Notes under the pieces: generated by a model
What the model was told of the DNA's origin: nothing
What the model saw: only the letters and a program-made list of their open reading frames with translations
Databases searched by the model: none
Shown here: one piece after another, positions 15,947-24,854 of the stretch
Layout: each line of letters opens with the position of its first letter
How positions within the stretch are numbered: position 1 is the first letter of the stretch
Assembly (NCBI GenBank): GCA_028290465.1
Contig: JAQGJU010000146.1
Span: 1 to 64,000 of the forward strand
Origin: Xanthobacteraceae bacterium
Lineage (GTDB): Bacteria > Pseudomonadota > Alphaproteobacteria > Rhizobiales > Xanthobacteraceae
Direction of reading: 5' to 3'
DNA length: 64,000 bases
Program-made: the position numbers and the translations under genes

Positions 15947-18295
15947 ATGCCCGCCAAGACCGAACGGATCTCTGTCGACGAGGTTCCGCTGCGCAGCCAG
16001 CGCGACACTTGGCAGGCGGCGTTGGCCGGTCTTTCGCTTGATTTCCGGCTGCCGGAGAATGCGTCCTTTCATTCCGGCGAACTCGCCGCCAAAAGCTCAT
16101 CGACCGGCGCGCGGCTTGCGCTGCTGCGCTCGACCGCGCAGGACATCGTCTGCGCGGGCTCGGGACCGGACCGAAACGTCCATCCGCCGATTGCGATCAT
16201 CTTTCATGCCTATGGACGCGGCACCATCGGCGCCGGTTCTCGCACCTGCGAATTCGCCGATGGCGACCTGTCGGTGTGCGATCTGCAGACCGCATGGACT
16301 CTTCATCTGCGCGAGGATTTCGAAATCCTGCTGTTCGAGGTGCCGCGCGAACGGCTGACCGGCCGGCTCGGCCGCAATCGTGTCCGTCTGCCGGCGGTGC
16401 TCGGCACCACCATCGCGGCGGCCGCGGCGCGGCCGGTACTGCGAATATTGGCCGGAAATTTCAATGGGCTCGATCAGGCCGACCTCGCGTCCGCCGAAGT
16501 CGCGCTGACCGAACTCGTCGCCGGCGCACTGCTCGGCGAGAGCCGACACGACGCCGATACGGCCACACAGGTGCAGGCCGCGCATCTGCGGCGGGTCTAT
16601 GCGACCATCGAGGCGCGGCTCGGCGATGCCGAACTGTCGATGGCCGATGTGGCGCGTCAGGAGGCGCTATCGCAACGCTATCTGCAGCGCCTGTTCGAAT
16701 GTCAGGACACGACATTTTCGAATTTCGTGCGCGAACGCCGGCTGGAGCGCTGCCGGATCGATCTGGTCGATCCGAAATATGCCGCGCAGAGCATCGCCGA
16801 TATCGGCTATCGCCGGGGCTTTCGCGATCAGGCCTATTTCAGCCGCGCTTTCAGCGCGGCCTATGGCACCTCGCCGCGCGATTTTCGCAAAGCCGTGCCG
16901 CGCGATCCGGAAGCCGATCGCACGCGCGGCCGGCCGCTGTTGCGTTCGCTGCCGTTAAAGCCGTTGGCGCGGTCGATGCCGGACGGCGAGGGCGATGTGG
17001 CCAGCGAAGTTGCGCGCGCGGTTCCTGGCGAAGGTGGCGCGCCGGAGCCGGGCGATGCGCCCGCCTATCATCTGGCGGTGTCCAAGGACACCGTGCATTG
17101 GGGCTACCTCAGCCGCGCCATTCCGCCGGTGCTGCGGGTCAAGCCGGACACGCGCGTCACCATCGAGACCCTGACCCAGCATGCGTTCGACGACTACGAC
17201 CGCATGATCAAGGGTGATCCCGGTGCCGAGAGCGTGTTCCACTGGACACCGGAAAGCAAAGCCGTCGAGCGGCGCGGCGCCGGTCCGATGAACGCGTCGA
17301 TCTTCGGTCGTGGCGCCGGCGAAGGCTTCGGCGTGCACATCTGCACCGGGCCGGTGCATGTCTGCGGCGCCGAGCCCGGCGACGTGCTCGAAGTTCAGAT
17401 CCTCGACATAAGGCCGCGACCCTGCGCCAATCCGGAATTCGCCGGCAAGGCGTTCGGCAGCAATGCGGCCGCTTGGTGGGGCTTTCAGTACAACGACCTG
17501 ATCGACCATCCGGCGCGGCGTGAGGTCGTCACTATTTTCGAGACCGATGCGGCGAGCGCCGAGACTGCGCGGGCGGTGTATTCGTATCGCTGGACGCCGC
17601 AGACCGATCCGTTCGGCGTGCGCCACGACACCATGGATTATCCGGGCGTGCCGGTGAACCGCGCCAGCATCGAGGAGCGGCCGGGCGTGCTGGCCAAGGT
17701 GCGGATTCCGGCGCGGCCGCATTTCGGTGTCATGGCGGTGGCGCCGCGCGAATCCGATCTGGTGGACTCGATTCCACCCGGCTATTTCGGCGGCAACATC
17801 GACAATTGGCGGGCCGCCCAAGGCACGACGCTCTATCTGCCGGTCGCGGTGCCGGGCGCGTTGTTCTCGGTCGGCGATCCGCATTTCGCGCAGGGCGACG
17901 GCGAAATCAACGGCACCGCGTTGGAGTTCTCCCTGACCGGCGATTTTCGCTTCGTGCTGCACAAGAACGGACAGAGCGCCAAACCGTTCCTGGAGGGTCT
18001 GGCGTCGCCGCTTTTGGAAACGCCGGACGAGTGGGTGCTGCACAGCTTCAGCTACACCAACTATCTGCGCGAACTCGGCCGCTACGCGCAGTCGGAGGTC
18101 TACAAGAAATCCTCGGTCGATCTCGCTTTGCGCAACGCCTTCCGGGCGGCACGCAAATTCCTGATGGAGCATTATGCGCTGAGCGAGGACGAGGCGGTGG
18201 CGCTGATCTCGCTCGGTGTCGATTTCGGCGTCACCCAGGTCGCCGACGGCAATTGGGGCGTGCACGCGATCATTCGGAAGAAGATGTTCGTGTAA
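15947..18295 (+). CDS. AraC-family transcription regulator fused to an acetamidase/formamidase domain
   Basis: One uninterrupted 782-residue frame holds two unrelated modules. Residues about 10-195 form an AraC-type ligand/cupin-like N-terminal domain (AraC_binding_2 style). Residues about 212-316 form a double HTH of the AraC family (MADVARQEALSQRYLQRLF and the signature SIADIGYRRGFRDQAYFSRAF...GTSPRDFR). A linker of about 50 residues leads to a complete FmdA/AmdA domain (about 372-782; DTVHWGYLSR, RRGAGPMNASIFGRGAGEG, GVHICTGPVHVCGAEPGD, SNAAAWWGFQYND, VDFGVTQVADGNWGVHA), highly similar to the divergent Tat-exported paralogue but without a signal peptide. It probably stays in the cytoplasm, where the amidase domain might act on the inducer or serve as a ligand sensor (inference). 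No frameshift is needed to read through. Confidence 0.9.
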   Translation: MPAKTERISVDEVPLRSQRDTWQAALAGLSLDFRLPENASFHSGELAAKSSSTGARLALLRSTAQDIVCAGSGPDRNVHPPIAIIFHAYGRGTIGAGSRTCEFADGDLSVCDLQTAWTLHLREDFEILLFEVPRERLTGRLGRNRVRLPAVLGTTIAAAAARPVLRILAGNFNGLDQADLASAEVALTELVAGALLGESRHDADTATQVQAAHLRRVYATIEARLGDAELSMADVARQEALSQRYLQRLFECQDTTFSNFVRERRLERCRIDLVDPKYAAQSIADIGYRRGFRDQAYFSRAFSAAYGTSPRDFRKAVPRDPEADRTRGRPLLRSLPLKPLARSMPDGEGDVASEVARAVPGEGGAPEPGDAPAYHLAVSKDTVHWGYLSRAIPPVLRVKPDTRVTIETLTQHAFDDYDRMIKGDPGAESVFHWTPESKAVERRGAGPMNASIFGRGAGEGFGVHICTGPVHVCGAEPGDVLEVQILDIRPRPCANPEFAGKAFGSNAAAWWGFQYNDLIDHPARREVVTIFETDAASAETARAVYSYRWTPQTDPFGVRHDTMDYPGVPVNRASIEERPGVLAKVRIPARPHFGVMAVAPRESDLVDSIPPGYFGGNIDNWRAAQGTTLYLPVAVPGALFSVGDPHFAQGDGEINGTALEFSLTGDFRFVLHKNGQSAKPFLEGLASPLLETPDEWVLHSFSYTNYLRELGRYAQSEVYKKSSVDLALRNAFRAARKFLMEHYALSEDEAVALISLGVDFGVTQVADGNWGVHAIIRKKMFV

Positions 18296-18328
18296 CGGAT
18301 CGTTACGCGCGGCGCTGCTGCATGACGC

Positions 18329-19309
18329 CTATTTGTTCAAGCCGGCAGACTTGAGCACCGCAACCCATTTGTCGATGTCTTCGCGGATGAATGCCGCGAA
18401 CTCGGCCGGCGTGCCGCCGAGCGGATCGATGCCTTGCGCATTCAGCGCGGTCCTGACCGATTCGGTAGTCAGCGCCTCGCTGGTGCCGGCGGCAAGTTTT
18501 TCGACGATCTCCTTCGGCGTGCCGGCCGGCGCCATCAGGCCGATCCAGATGCCGGTGTCGAAGCCCGGCATGCCTTGTTCGGCCATGGTCGGCACGTCCG
18601 GCATCACGCCGGCGCGTTTCGGCTGGGCCATGCCGAGCGGTTTCAGCGAACCCTGCTTGACATGCGGCGCCAATGTCGCGGCGACATTGAACATTAATGT
18701 GATACGTCCGGCCAAAAGATCCGTCACCGCTTGGCTGCTGCCGCCTTGATAATGCACCGCCAGGATCTTGGTGCCGGCCTTGGCATTGAACAGTTCGGCC
18801 GCGAGATGGCTCGCGGTGCTGGCCCCGGAGGTGCCGAAGGTCAGGCTGTCGGGCTTGGCCTTGGCGAGCGCGACAAGCTCCTGGACGTTGGCGGCGGCGA
18901 CCGACGGATGCGCGACCAGCATGTTGGGCACCACGCCGAGCAGCGCGACCGGCTCCATGTCCTTGCCGAGATTGAACGCCGTGCCGTTGACGGCGGGGTT
19001 AAGTGTGTTGGCGACCGTCGCCATGAACAGCGTATAGCCATCCTTGGGTGCGCGGGCGACGGTTTCGGCGGCGATCATGCTGCTGTTGCCCGGCCGGTTT
19101 TCGACGACGACCGGTTGGCCGAATTTCTGCTCGATATGCTTGGCGACCAGCCGGGCCAGGATGTCGGCGCTGGTGCCGGGCCCGAAGCCGATCAGGATGC
19201 GGATCGGGCCGGTCGGATAGGTCTGGGCCAGCGCGGCGCCCGAAGCCATCGCCAGGAGGCCAAGGCCCAGTGCCGTACTTCGAACCCAAGACTGGATGTG
19301 TCGCTTCAT
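18329..19309 (-). CDS. Bug/TctC-family tripartite tricarboxylate-type solute-binding protein
   Basis: The 326-residue product has a signal peptide (cut near GAALAQ) and the Bug family pattern: YPTGPIRILIGFGPGTSADILARLVA, QPVVVENRPGNSSMIAAETVA, DGYTLFMAT, MPDVPTMAEQGMPGF and a C-terminal EDIDKWVAVLKSAG. GGGGGAAG precedes the ATG. Bug proteins bind carboxylates, amides or aromatic compounds in the periplasm. No tctA or tctB membrane genes adjoin. It is convergent with the AraC-acetamidase gene (33-base gap), so a link to amide or carboxylate use is possible but unproven. Confidence 0.93.
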   Translation of the reverse strand: MKRHIQSWVRSTALGLGLLAMASGAALAQTYPTGPIRILIGFGPGTSADILARLVAKHIEQKFGQPVVVENRPGNSSMIAAETVARAPKDGYTLFMATVANTLNPAVNGTAFNLGKDMEPVALLGVVPNMLVAHPSVAAANVQELVALAKAKPDSLTFGTSGASTASHLAAELFNAKAGTKILAVHYQGGSSQAVTDLLAGRITLMFNVAATLAPHVKQGSLKPLGMAQPKRAGVMPDVPTMAEQGMPGFDTGIWIGLMAPAGTPKEIVEKLAAGTSEALTTESVRTALNAQGIDPLGGTPAEFAAFIREDIDKWVAVLKSAGLNK

Positions 19310-19440
19310 AATCTTCCCCCCTGATCGCCTGTTCGGCGTTATCCGGCATTGGTGCCGTTGTGTTGGGGAACCATACCTTGAAATAGCGAACGGGCGTCAA
19401 CACGGACGCCCGGCGTGACACATGATCGTGGGTATGGGTC

Positions 19441-19504
19441 TAGAGCATGATCCCGAAAAGCGGGAACCGGTTTTCGGAAAAGATCATGCTCAAACAAGAA
19501 CCTA
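19441..19504. repeat. intergenic palindromic repeat, short form (copy A)
   Basis: The segment begins AGAGCATGATCCCGAAAAGC, contains GGGAACCGGTTTTCGG and ends AGATCATGCTCAAACAAGAA. The ends AGCATGATC and GATCATGCT are complementary, and CCGAAAA pairs with TTTTCGG, so it folds as one long hairpin. A longer version of the same element is at 32016-32104. Repeats of this type are frequent between genes in Hyphomicrobiales (from memory). Confidence 0.85.
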
Positions 19505-19542
19505 GACTCTGATCCGATTCACCAAATCGGATCAGAGTCTAG
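19502..19542. terminator. perfect 18-bp palindrome at the end of the exoprotein gene
   Basis: CTAGACTCTGATCCGATT and its exact reverse complement AATCGGATCAGAGTCTAG are separated by CACCA. The stop codon and last two or three codons of the exoprotein gene (minus strand) lie in one arm. It abuts the palindromic repeat at 19441-19504. A stem this long at a gene end can stop transcription or protect the mRNA 3' end, although there is no clear T-run. Confidence 0.7.
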
Positions 19543-22500
19543 GCCGGATCGATGAGGTGATATCCGGTGCCTCGCTGGCCGCCGCGTTCAACGCCCCATA
19601 GGCATCGACGAGGCCCGCGCCGTATTCCGCGTCATGTCCCTTGGGCCCAAGATCCTTCGCGGTCGACATCAGGATGCGGCGAACGCCCTCATGGCCGAGC
19701 GTCGGATTGCGCTGCAGCAGCAGCGCCGCCAACCCGCTGACATGCGCGGTGGCGATCGAGGTGCCGGTGGACATTTCGTAGCGGCCGCCCGGCGACAGCG
19801 CCAGCACGTCGACGCCCGGCGCCGCGACGGCGATATACTTGCCGCGATTGGCGCCCGGGAACACCTTGTCGTCGAGATCGGTCGCCGTGACCGCGATCAC
19901 GTTCGGATCGGCGGCCGGAAACAGCGGCGGCGATTTCGGGCCGGCATTGCCGGCGGCGGCAATCAGCACCATGCCCTTGCGGCGGGCGACGGCAAGCGCG
20001 CGCGACAGCATCGGGTCGGGCGGACCGGCGAAGCTCATATTGACGATCTTCGCGCCGTGCGCCGCCGCCCAGTCGAGGCCTTTGATGATCTCGAAGGTGT
20101 TGCCGCCGGCCGAGCCGAACGCCTTGATGGCCAGCACATCGACGCCGGGCGCAACGCCCAGGATGCGGCCGCGCGACGCGATGGCGCCGGTCATGCTGGT
20201 GCCATGCGCGTGCGGCTCGGCCATATTGTCGCCGAGCGCGTCGAAGGCCTCGAACTTGACGGTCTTGAGATCCGGATGCGTGCGGTCGACCTCGGAGTCG
20301 ATGACCGCGACCACGATCTGTTCGCCGCGTGAGACGCGATGCGCTTCGGTCAGCCGCAGCTTGCTGAGGCTGTATTGCAGTGACGACGGGCTGGCAACAC
20401 CGGTGGCGCGGCTGGCCGGATCGGCCGACAGATCCTGCGACGACGACAGGTCCTGCGCCGACGAAAGGTCCGGCGCGGTGCCCTGCGTCAAGCTGTAGAC
20501 GTAGTTCGGTTGCGCGGCGCCGACCTTGTTGCCGCCGGCTTCCATCGCCCGGATCACATCGGCGACGGTGCGGCCGGCCGGAAGGCGGAAGCGGAACATC
20601 GACGTGCCGGCCATGTTGAAGTCCTGCGCGCCAAGCACGTTGAGGCCGAGCTGCCGGGCGATCGCCTCGACGCGGTCGCGCGGCACCGTCTGCTCGATCT
20701 CGAGCGTGACTTCGTTGGAGACGTAACGCGTCTCGGTGATCGGCGGCACACCGCTCGGCAGTTTGTCGAGCGGGGGACGGTTGAGTCCCCGGATGCCGGC
20801 GGTCGTCGCCGGATCGCCGGGACGGCCCGGACGGTTCGTGCCGGGCGTATTGGTGTTCGGCGTGCCGGCCGGATCGTTGTTGACGATCTCGATCACCGTT
20901 CCGGGATTGTCGGTCTTCGCGTCGAGGATGGCGACGTGTTGCAGCAAATCGTCGATCAAATTGACGATGCCGTTGAGGAAGTCCTTCTCGGTCGGATCGA
21001 TATAACCGTTCGGCGATGGTTTCGCGTAGGGCACGGCCGTCAGGTACGGATATGACGTGGGGGGACCGGGATCGATGGTCCAGTCGGTAGTCGAGAACCC
21101 GGGCGGCAGACCAGCTATCAATTGCGCAGTGGTTTTGGGGTCACCGCCGGCGCTGACTGACTGCCCGGTGGTTTCGGTGTTCCAGTAAGAACTCGTCGTC
21201 GTGCCGGCGGTGTTCGACAGCGTCAGAGTAGTCCCGAAACTGAGGCCAATGGCGTTGATCCAGCCGGGCGGTGTGCCGGTCAACAGGTTCTCCGCGACAA
21301 GGCCGCCCTTCACGCTGCCGGGCGCGGCCGTCACGGCGCCGACAGCATAGGTCTGATCGATGGTGCCGCCATTGACGCCGACAAGTCCGCCGACCGCGCT
21401 GCCGCTGTCGCCGTGCACCGCACCGGTCGCGTAGGCTTTCGAGATGCTGGAGGGCGGCGTCAACGCACCATAGCTCAGGCCGCCGTTCACGCCGACGAGG
21501 CCGCCGACCTTGCTGTGAGCACCGCCGTAGACGTCCCCGGCAGCGAACGACAGCGAGATATCGCCGACATTGCCGCCGACAAGGCCGCCGACGTAACTCT
21601 GGTCCCCGCCGACAACGACGCCGCTCGCATAGGAGGTGGTGATCGTGCCGTCCGGACCGTTGCTGCCGACGAGACCGCCGACCATACTGTTGTTGCTGGC
21701 GAGCACGTCGCCCCAAGCGCTTGATTGTGATTGGATCGCGCCCTGATTGGCGCCGACCAGGCCGCCGACCGCGCTGTTTGGGCCGCCGAAAACATCGCCA
21801 CTCGCCACCGCGCCGAAGATTGCGCCGCCGGTTTCGTTGGTGCCGACCAGACCGCCGATATTGGAGCGGCTGGCGCCGGTCACATTGCCATGCGCCGAGG
21901 CAAGGCCGGAGCCGAGGATCGATAGAATGCCAAAATCAGTGATCGAGCCTGAGTTGGTTCCGACGAGGCCGCCCAGACTTGCATGGTCCACCGTGCTGAG
22001 GACATTGCCAAAGGCCTGCGAATGCAGGATGTCGCCGACATTGGTGCCGACAAGACCGCCGGCGGTGGCATTGCAGCAGACGCTGCCCGTATCGGTTCCG
22101 TTGACGGTAACGTTGCCCAGGGCCTGCGAGAGCGTAATCTTTCCGGTATATGTCGTGGGGCCGGACACCATCCACCCGTTCGCGCCGACCAGTCCGCCCA
22201 CCGCCAGACGATCCACGCCGGAAGAACCCGGTCCAAACGATGCCGTGCCGATGACATTTCCTTCGGCGTAGCCGCCCAAGATTTCGCCGGAGTTGAAGCC
22301 GACCAAGCCACCCGCATTGCTGCCGTGCTTGACGCTGACATCGCCGCTGGCGCTCGAGCCCAAGATGGAATTTGCCGCGGTGCTGATGTTCACGCCGACC
22401 AGACCGCCGGCCATGACATACGCGCCGGCCCCGGTCGCGATAACATTTCCTTCCGCACCGCCCCCCGTGATGGTGCCGTTGTTGGTGTTCATGCCGACGA

Positions 22501-24847
22501 GACCGCCAAGATAAGCGAAGATCGGATACGTGCTCAGGGCGCCCTGGCCGCTAACGTTTCCGGTCGCGTAGGAATATTGAATGGTTCCGGCATTGAGGCC
22601 GACCAGTCCTCCGGCCATGCTCGATAAGCCGCTCGTGGCCGCACTCGCACTCACATTCGCGGACGACGACGAATACTGGATGAGGCCGTTGGCAAGATTT
22701 TCGCCCACCAGTCCGCCGACCATGGCACCGGCTGTGGCGCCGCTGCCTACCGTGCCGCTGACCACATGCACGTTCGAAATCGTGCCTTCGTTGGTGGCCG
22801 CCAGGGCACCGGCCTTGCCGTTGGACTGCCCGGTCGCAACGCTGACGTGCTCTAGGAACAAGTTCTGCACCCGTCCGTTCGCGCCGATATAGCCAAACAG
22901 TCCGGCGTTGCTGGCCGACAGATGCAGTGTCAGATTGTCGATGGTGTGAAATTGGCCGTCGAACACGCCGTTGAACTGCGAATACGTGTACGAACTGCCG
23001 ATCGGGTTGGCGAACCCGGTGGCATCGATGTCGCGGCCCAGCGCATAGGCGCCGTTGACGTTGGTCGCAATGGCCTGGAGATTGGTGACGTTGTTCACCA
23101 GCATATAGGCGGTGAAATCAGGCGAGATTACAGAAGTCCCATAGGACGTCGGCGCCGCATAGCTGGTCGGATTGTAGAAGATCGATACCGCGCCACCGGT
23201 ACTGAAATTGACCTGGCCGGTGGTGTTTAGCGTCACCGTGCCGGTCCCGGTGCCGGTATTGTCGGCGCGCATCACCAGCTTGCCGCCGCCGGTGTTGCTG
23301 ATAGCCCCGCTGCCGTCGAAGATAATGTGGCGATACGCGCTCAGCGTCAGCATCGCCGATGTCGTCCAATGGATCGATGCCGCGACGGTGATGTCGCCGC
23401 TGCCGCCGATCCCGCCGAACGACGTCTGCTTGAAGACGTTCGTACCGGAGTTCAGCGACGTTTCGATCGTCGCGGCGAGCGATGCATCAATCAGCAGATC
23501 GTCCGGATCGAGCAGCCAGGTGCCGCCCTGGCCGGCGCTCACCTTGGAGCCGCCGACATTCAGGAACTTGCCCGAGGTCTCGACAAACCCGCCATTGCCG
23601 CCCTTGCGGCCGCCGGTCGCCAGGATGGTGCCGTAGAACGTGGTCGCGCCGTTCGACCACAGCACGACCTTGCCGCCATCGCCCTGGCGCTTCGCGGACG
23701 CATTGATCACCGTCATGGCGTCGGCGGTGAGCGTGGTCGCGTTGGAGATCGCTTCGTTCTCCAGCATGGCTTGCGGCACCAGTGCATTGCCCTTGCCGCC
23801 CCCGACATCGCCGCCGATCAGCACCTTGCCGCCGCCGGCCTTGCCGGAGGCGTCGATGTTCGCGCCGGTCAGCGTGATGCTCTCGCCGGTGATCTTGACC
23901 TTGCCGCCCTTGGTGCCGGCATCCTTGCCGGCTGCCGATAGCGTGCCCGAGACCTTAACGTTCTGCGCCGGCGCGCCCGCGACTTTAGTGGATGCGGTGG
24001 CGGCGCCAAGAATGATCTGGCCGCCTTTCTGGCCGACCGTATTGGCTTCGATCACGCCGGTATTGTTGATCACCGAGTCGACCACCTGCCGGGCGGTGAC
24101 GGCCGACAGTTCGACCCTGCCGCCATTGGCCGACAGCTTGCCGGTGTTCTTGACCAGGGCGTCCAGCGTCTCGCCGGTCGCGACATCCTTCACCGATGCC
24201 GCGATCTGATCGCCGACCTGCAGCGTGATCAGCTTGTCGCCGTAGAAGTCGAGCGTGAAGCCGTTGCCGGACGCAAGACTGACGCTGCCGACATTGGCCG
24301 TGATGGTGCCGCTGTTGCGCACGCCGGGCGCGACCAGCGCCGCGAAGCCGGAATCCGTCGCCGTGATGGTGCCGAGATTGACGATCGAGGCGTCGGGCCG
24401 GCCGGGCCGGTCGAACACATAGCGGCCGGCCATGAAGTCGTCGTTCTTGATGCCGCTCGTGGTCGCCAGGAAGCCGGCGGTGTTCACGATCGAGTTCGGT
24501 CCGAACAGGATGCCGTCCGGATTGACCAGGAACACCTTGCCGTTGGCCGACAGCGTGCCGAGGATCTGCGACGGGCCGAGACCTCCGGTCACGCGGTTCA
24601 GTACGACCGAACCTGAGTTCGGCTGGTTGAAGCGCGTGAGTTCGCCATTGCCGATGTTGAAGGAGCGCCAATCGATGATGGCGCGGTCGGTGTGCTGGTT
24701 GACGATGACGGTTGAGGTGCCGAGGCCGCCGACGGTCGCGGCGCCGCCGACCACGTTCGGGCCGTCCGGATTGGCGCGCGCGGCGCCGCTTGCCAACGCG
24801 GTCAGCGCTACCGTGGTCAGCAGAAGGGAGCGAAACTGGTGCATCAT
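19532..24847 (-). CDS. TpsA-type two-partner secretion exoprotein with GLUG repeats and a C-terminal subtilisin-like protease
   Basis: The 1771-residue protein starts with a Sec signal (cut near residue 25) and a filamentous-haemagglutinin secretion domain (about 26-200) containing the NPDGI motif at 109-113. A beta-helix region follows, then about 15 GLUG-type repeats (GGLVG.N.G.I....A.G.V; about 680-1190), a Pro/Thr/Asn linker, and an I9-like propeptide (about 1373-1452). The C-terminus is an S8 subtilase with Asp1517 (VAVIDSEVD), His1548 (HAHGTS), the oxyanion Asn in AAAGNAG, and Ser1697 (GTSIATAHVSG), so the catalytic set is complete. GGGAGGGG directly precedes two adjacent ATGs; the second (24844) has the better spacing. 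It is 7 bases downstream of its TpsB gene. It probably acts as a secreted or surface adhesin able to cleave itself or other proteins (inference). Confidence 0.93.
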   Translation of the reverse strand: MMHQFRSLLLTTVALTALASGAARANPDGPNVVGGAATVGGLGTSTVIVNQHTDRAIIDWRSFNIGNGELTRFNQPNSGSVVLNRVTGGLGPSQILGTLSANGKVFLVNPDGILFGPNSIVNTAGFLATTSGIKNDDFMAGRYVFDRPGRPDASIVNLGTITATDSGFAALVAPGVRNSGTITANVGSVSLASGNGFTLDFYGDKLITLQVGDQIAASVKDVATGETLDALVKNTGKLSANGGRVELSAVTARQVVDSVINNTGVIEANTVGQKGGQIILGAATASTKVAGAPAQNVKVSGTLSAAGKDAGTKGGKVKITGESITLTGANIDASGKAGGGKVLIGGDVGGGKGNALVPQAMLENEAISNATTLTADAMTVINASAKRQGDGGKVVLWSNGATTFYGTILATGGRKGGNGGFVETSGKFLNVGGSKVSAGQGGTWLLDPDDLLIDASLAATIETSLNSGTNVFKQTSFGGIGGSGDITVAASIHWTTSAMLTLSAYRHIIFDGSGAISNTGGGKLVMRADNTGTGTGTVTLNTTGQVNFSTGGAVSIFYNPTSYAAPTSYGTSVISPDFTAYMLVNNVTNLQAIATNVNGAYALGRDIDATGFANPIGSSYTYSQFNGVFDGQFHTIDNLTLHLSASNAGLFGYIGANGRVQNLFLEHVSVATGQSNGKAGALAATNEGTISNVHVVSGTVGSGATAGAMVGGLVGENLANGLIQYSSSSANVSASAATSGLSSMAGGLVGLNAGTIQYSYATGNVSGQGALSTYPIFAYLGGLVGMNTNNGTITGGGAEGNVIATGAGAYVMAGGLVGVNISTAANSILGSSASGDVSVKHGSNAGGLVGFNSGEILGGYAEGNVIGTASFGPGSSGVDRLAVGGLVGANGWMVSGPTTYTGKITLSQALGNVTVNGTDTGSVCCNATAGGLVGTNVGDILHSQAFGNVLSTVDHASLGGLVGTNSGSITDFGILSILGSGLASAHGNVTGASRSNIGGLVGTNETGGAIFGAVASGDVFGGPNSAVGGLVGANQGAIQSQSSAWGDVLASNNSMVGGLVGSNGPDGTITTSYASGVVVGGDQSYVGGLVGGNVGDISLSFAAGDVYGGAHSKVGGLVGVNGGLSYGALTPPSSISKAYATGAVHGDSGSAVGGLVGVNGGTIDQTYAVGAVTAAPGSVKGGLVAENLLTGTPPGWINAIGLSFGTTLTLSNTAGTTTSSYWNTETTGQSVSAGGDPKTTAQLIAGLPPGFSTTDWTIDPGPPTSYPYLTAVPYAKPSPNGYIDPTEKDFLNGIVNLIDDLLQHVAILDAKTDNPGTVIEIVNNDPAGTPNTNTPGTNRPGRPGDPATTAGIRGLNRPPLDKLPSGVPPITETRYVSNEVTLEIEQTVPRDRVEAIARQLGLNVLGAQDFNMAGTSMFRFRLPAGRTVADVIRAMEAGGNKVGAAQPNYVYSLTQGTAPDLSSAQDLSSSQDLSADPASRATGVASPSSLQYSLSKLRLTEAHRVSRGEQIVVAVIDSEVDRTHPDLKTVKFEAFDALGDNMAEPHAHGTSMTGAIASRGRILGVAPGVDVLAIKAFGSAGGNTFEIIKGLDWAAAHGAKIVNMSFAGPPDPMLSRALAVARRKGMVLIAAAGNAGPKSPPLFPAADPNVIAVTATDLDDKVFPGANRGKYIAVAAPGVDVLALSPGGRYEMSTGTSIATAHVSGLAALLLQRNPTLGHEGVRRILMSTAKDLGPKGHDAEYGAGLVDAYGALNAAASEAPDITSSIRPRL

Positions 24848-24854
24848 CCCCTCC

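Noticed and set aside
21280-22800. Repeated GC-rich segments that could be mistaken for a CRISPR or satellite array
   Set aside because: They are in-frame GLUG protein repeats with variable unit length and diverged DNA.
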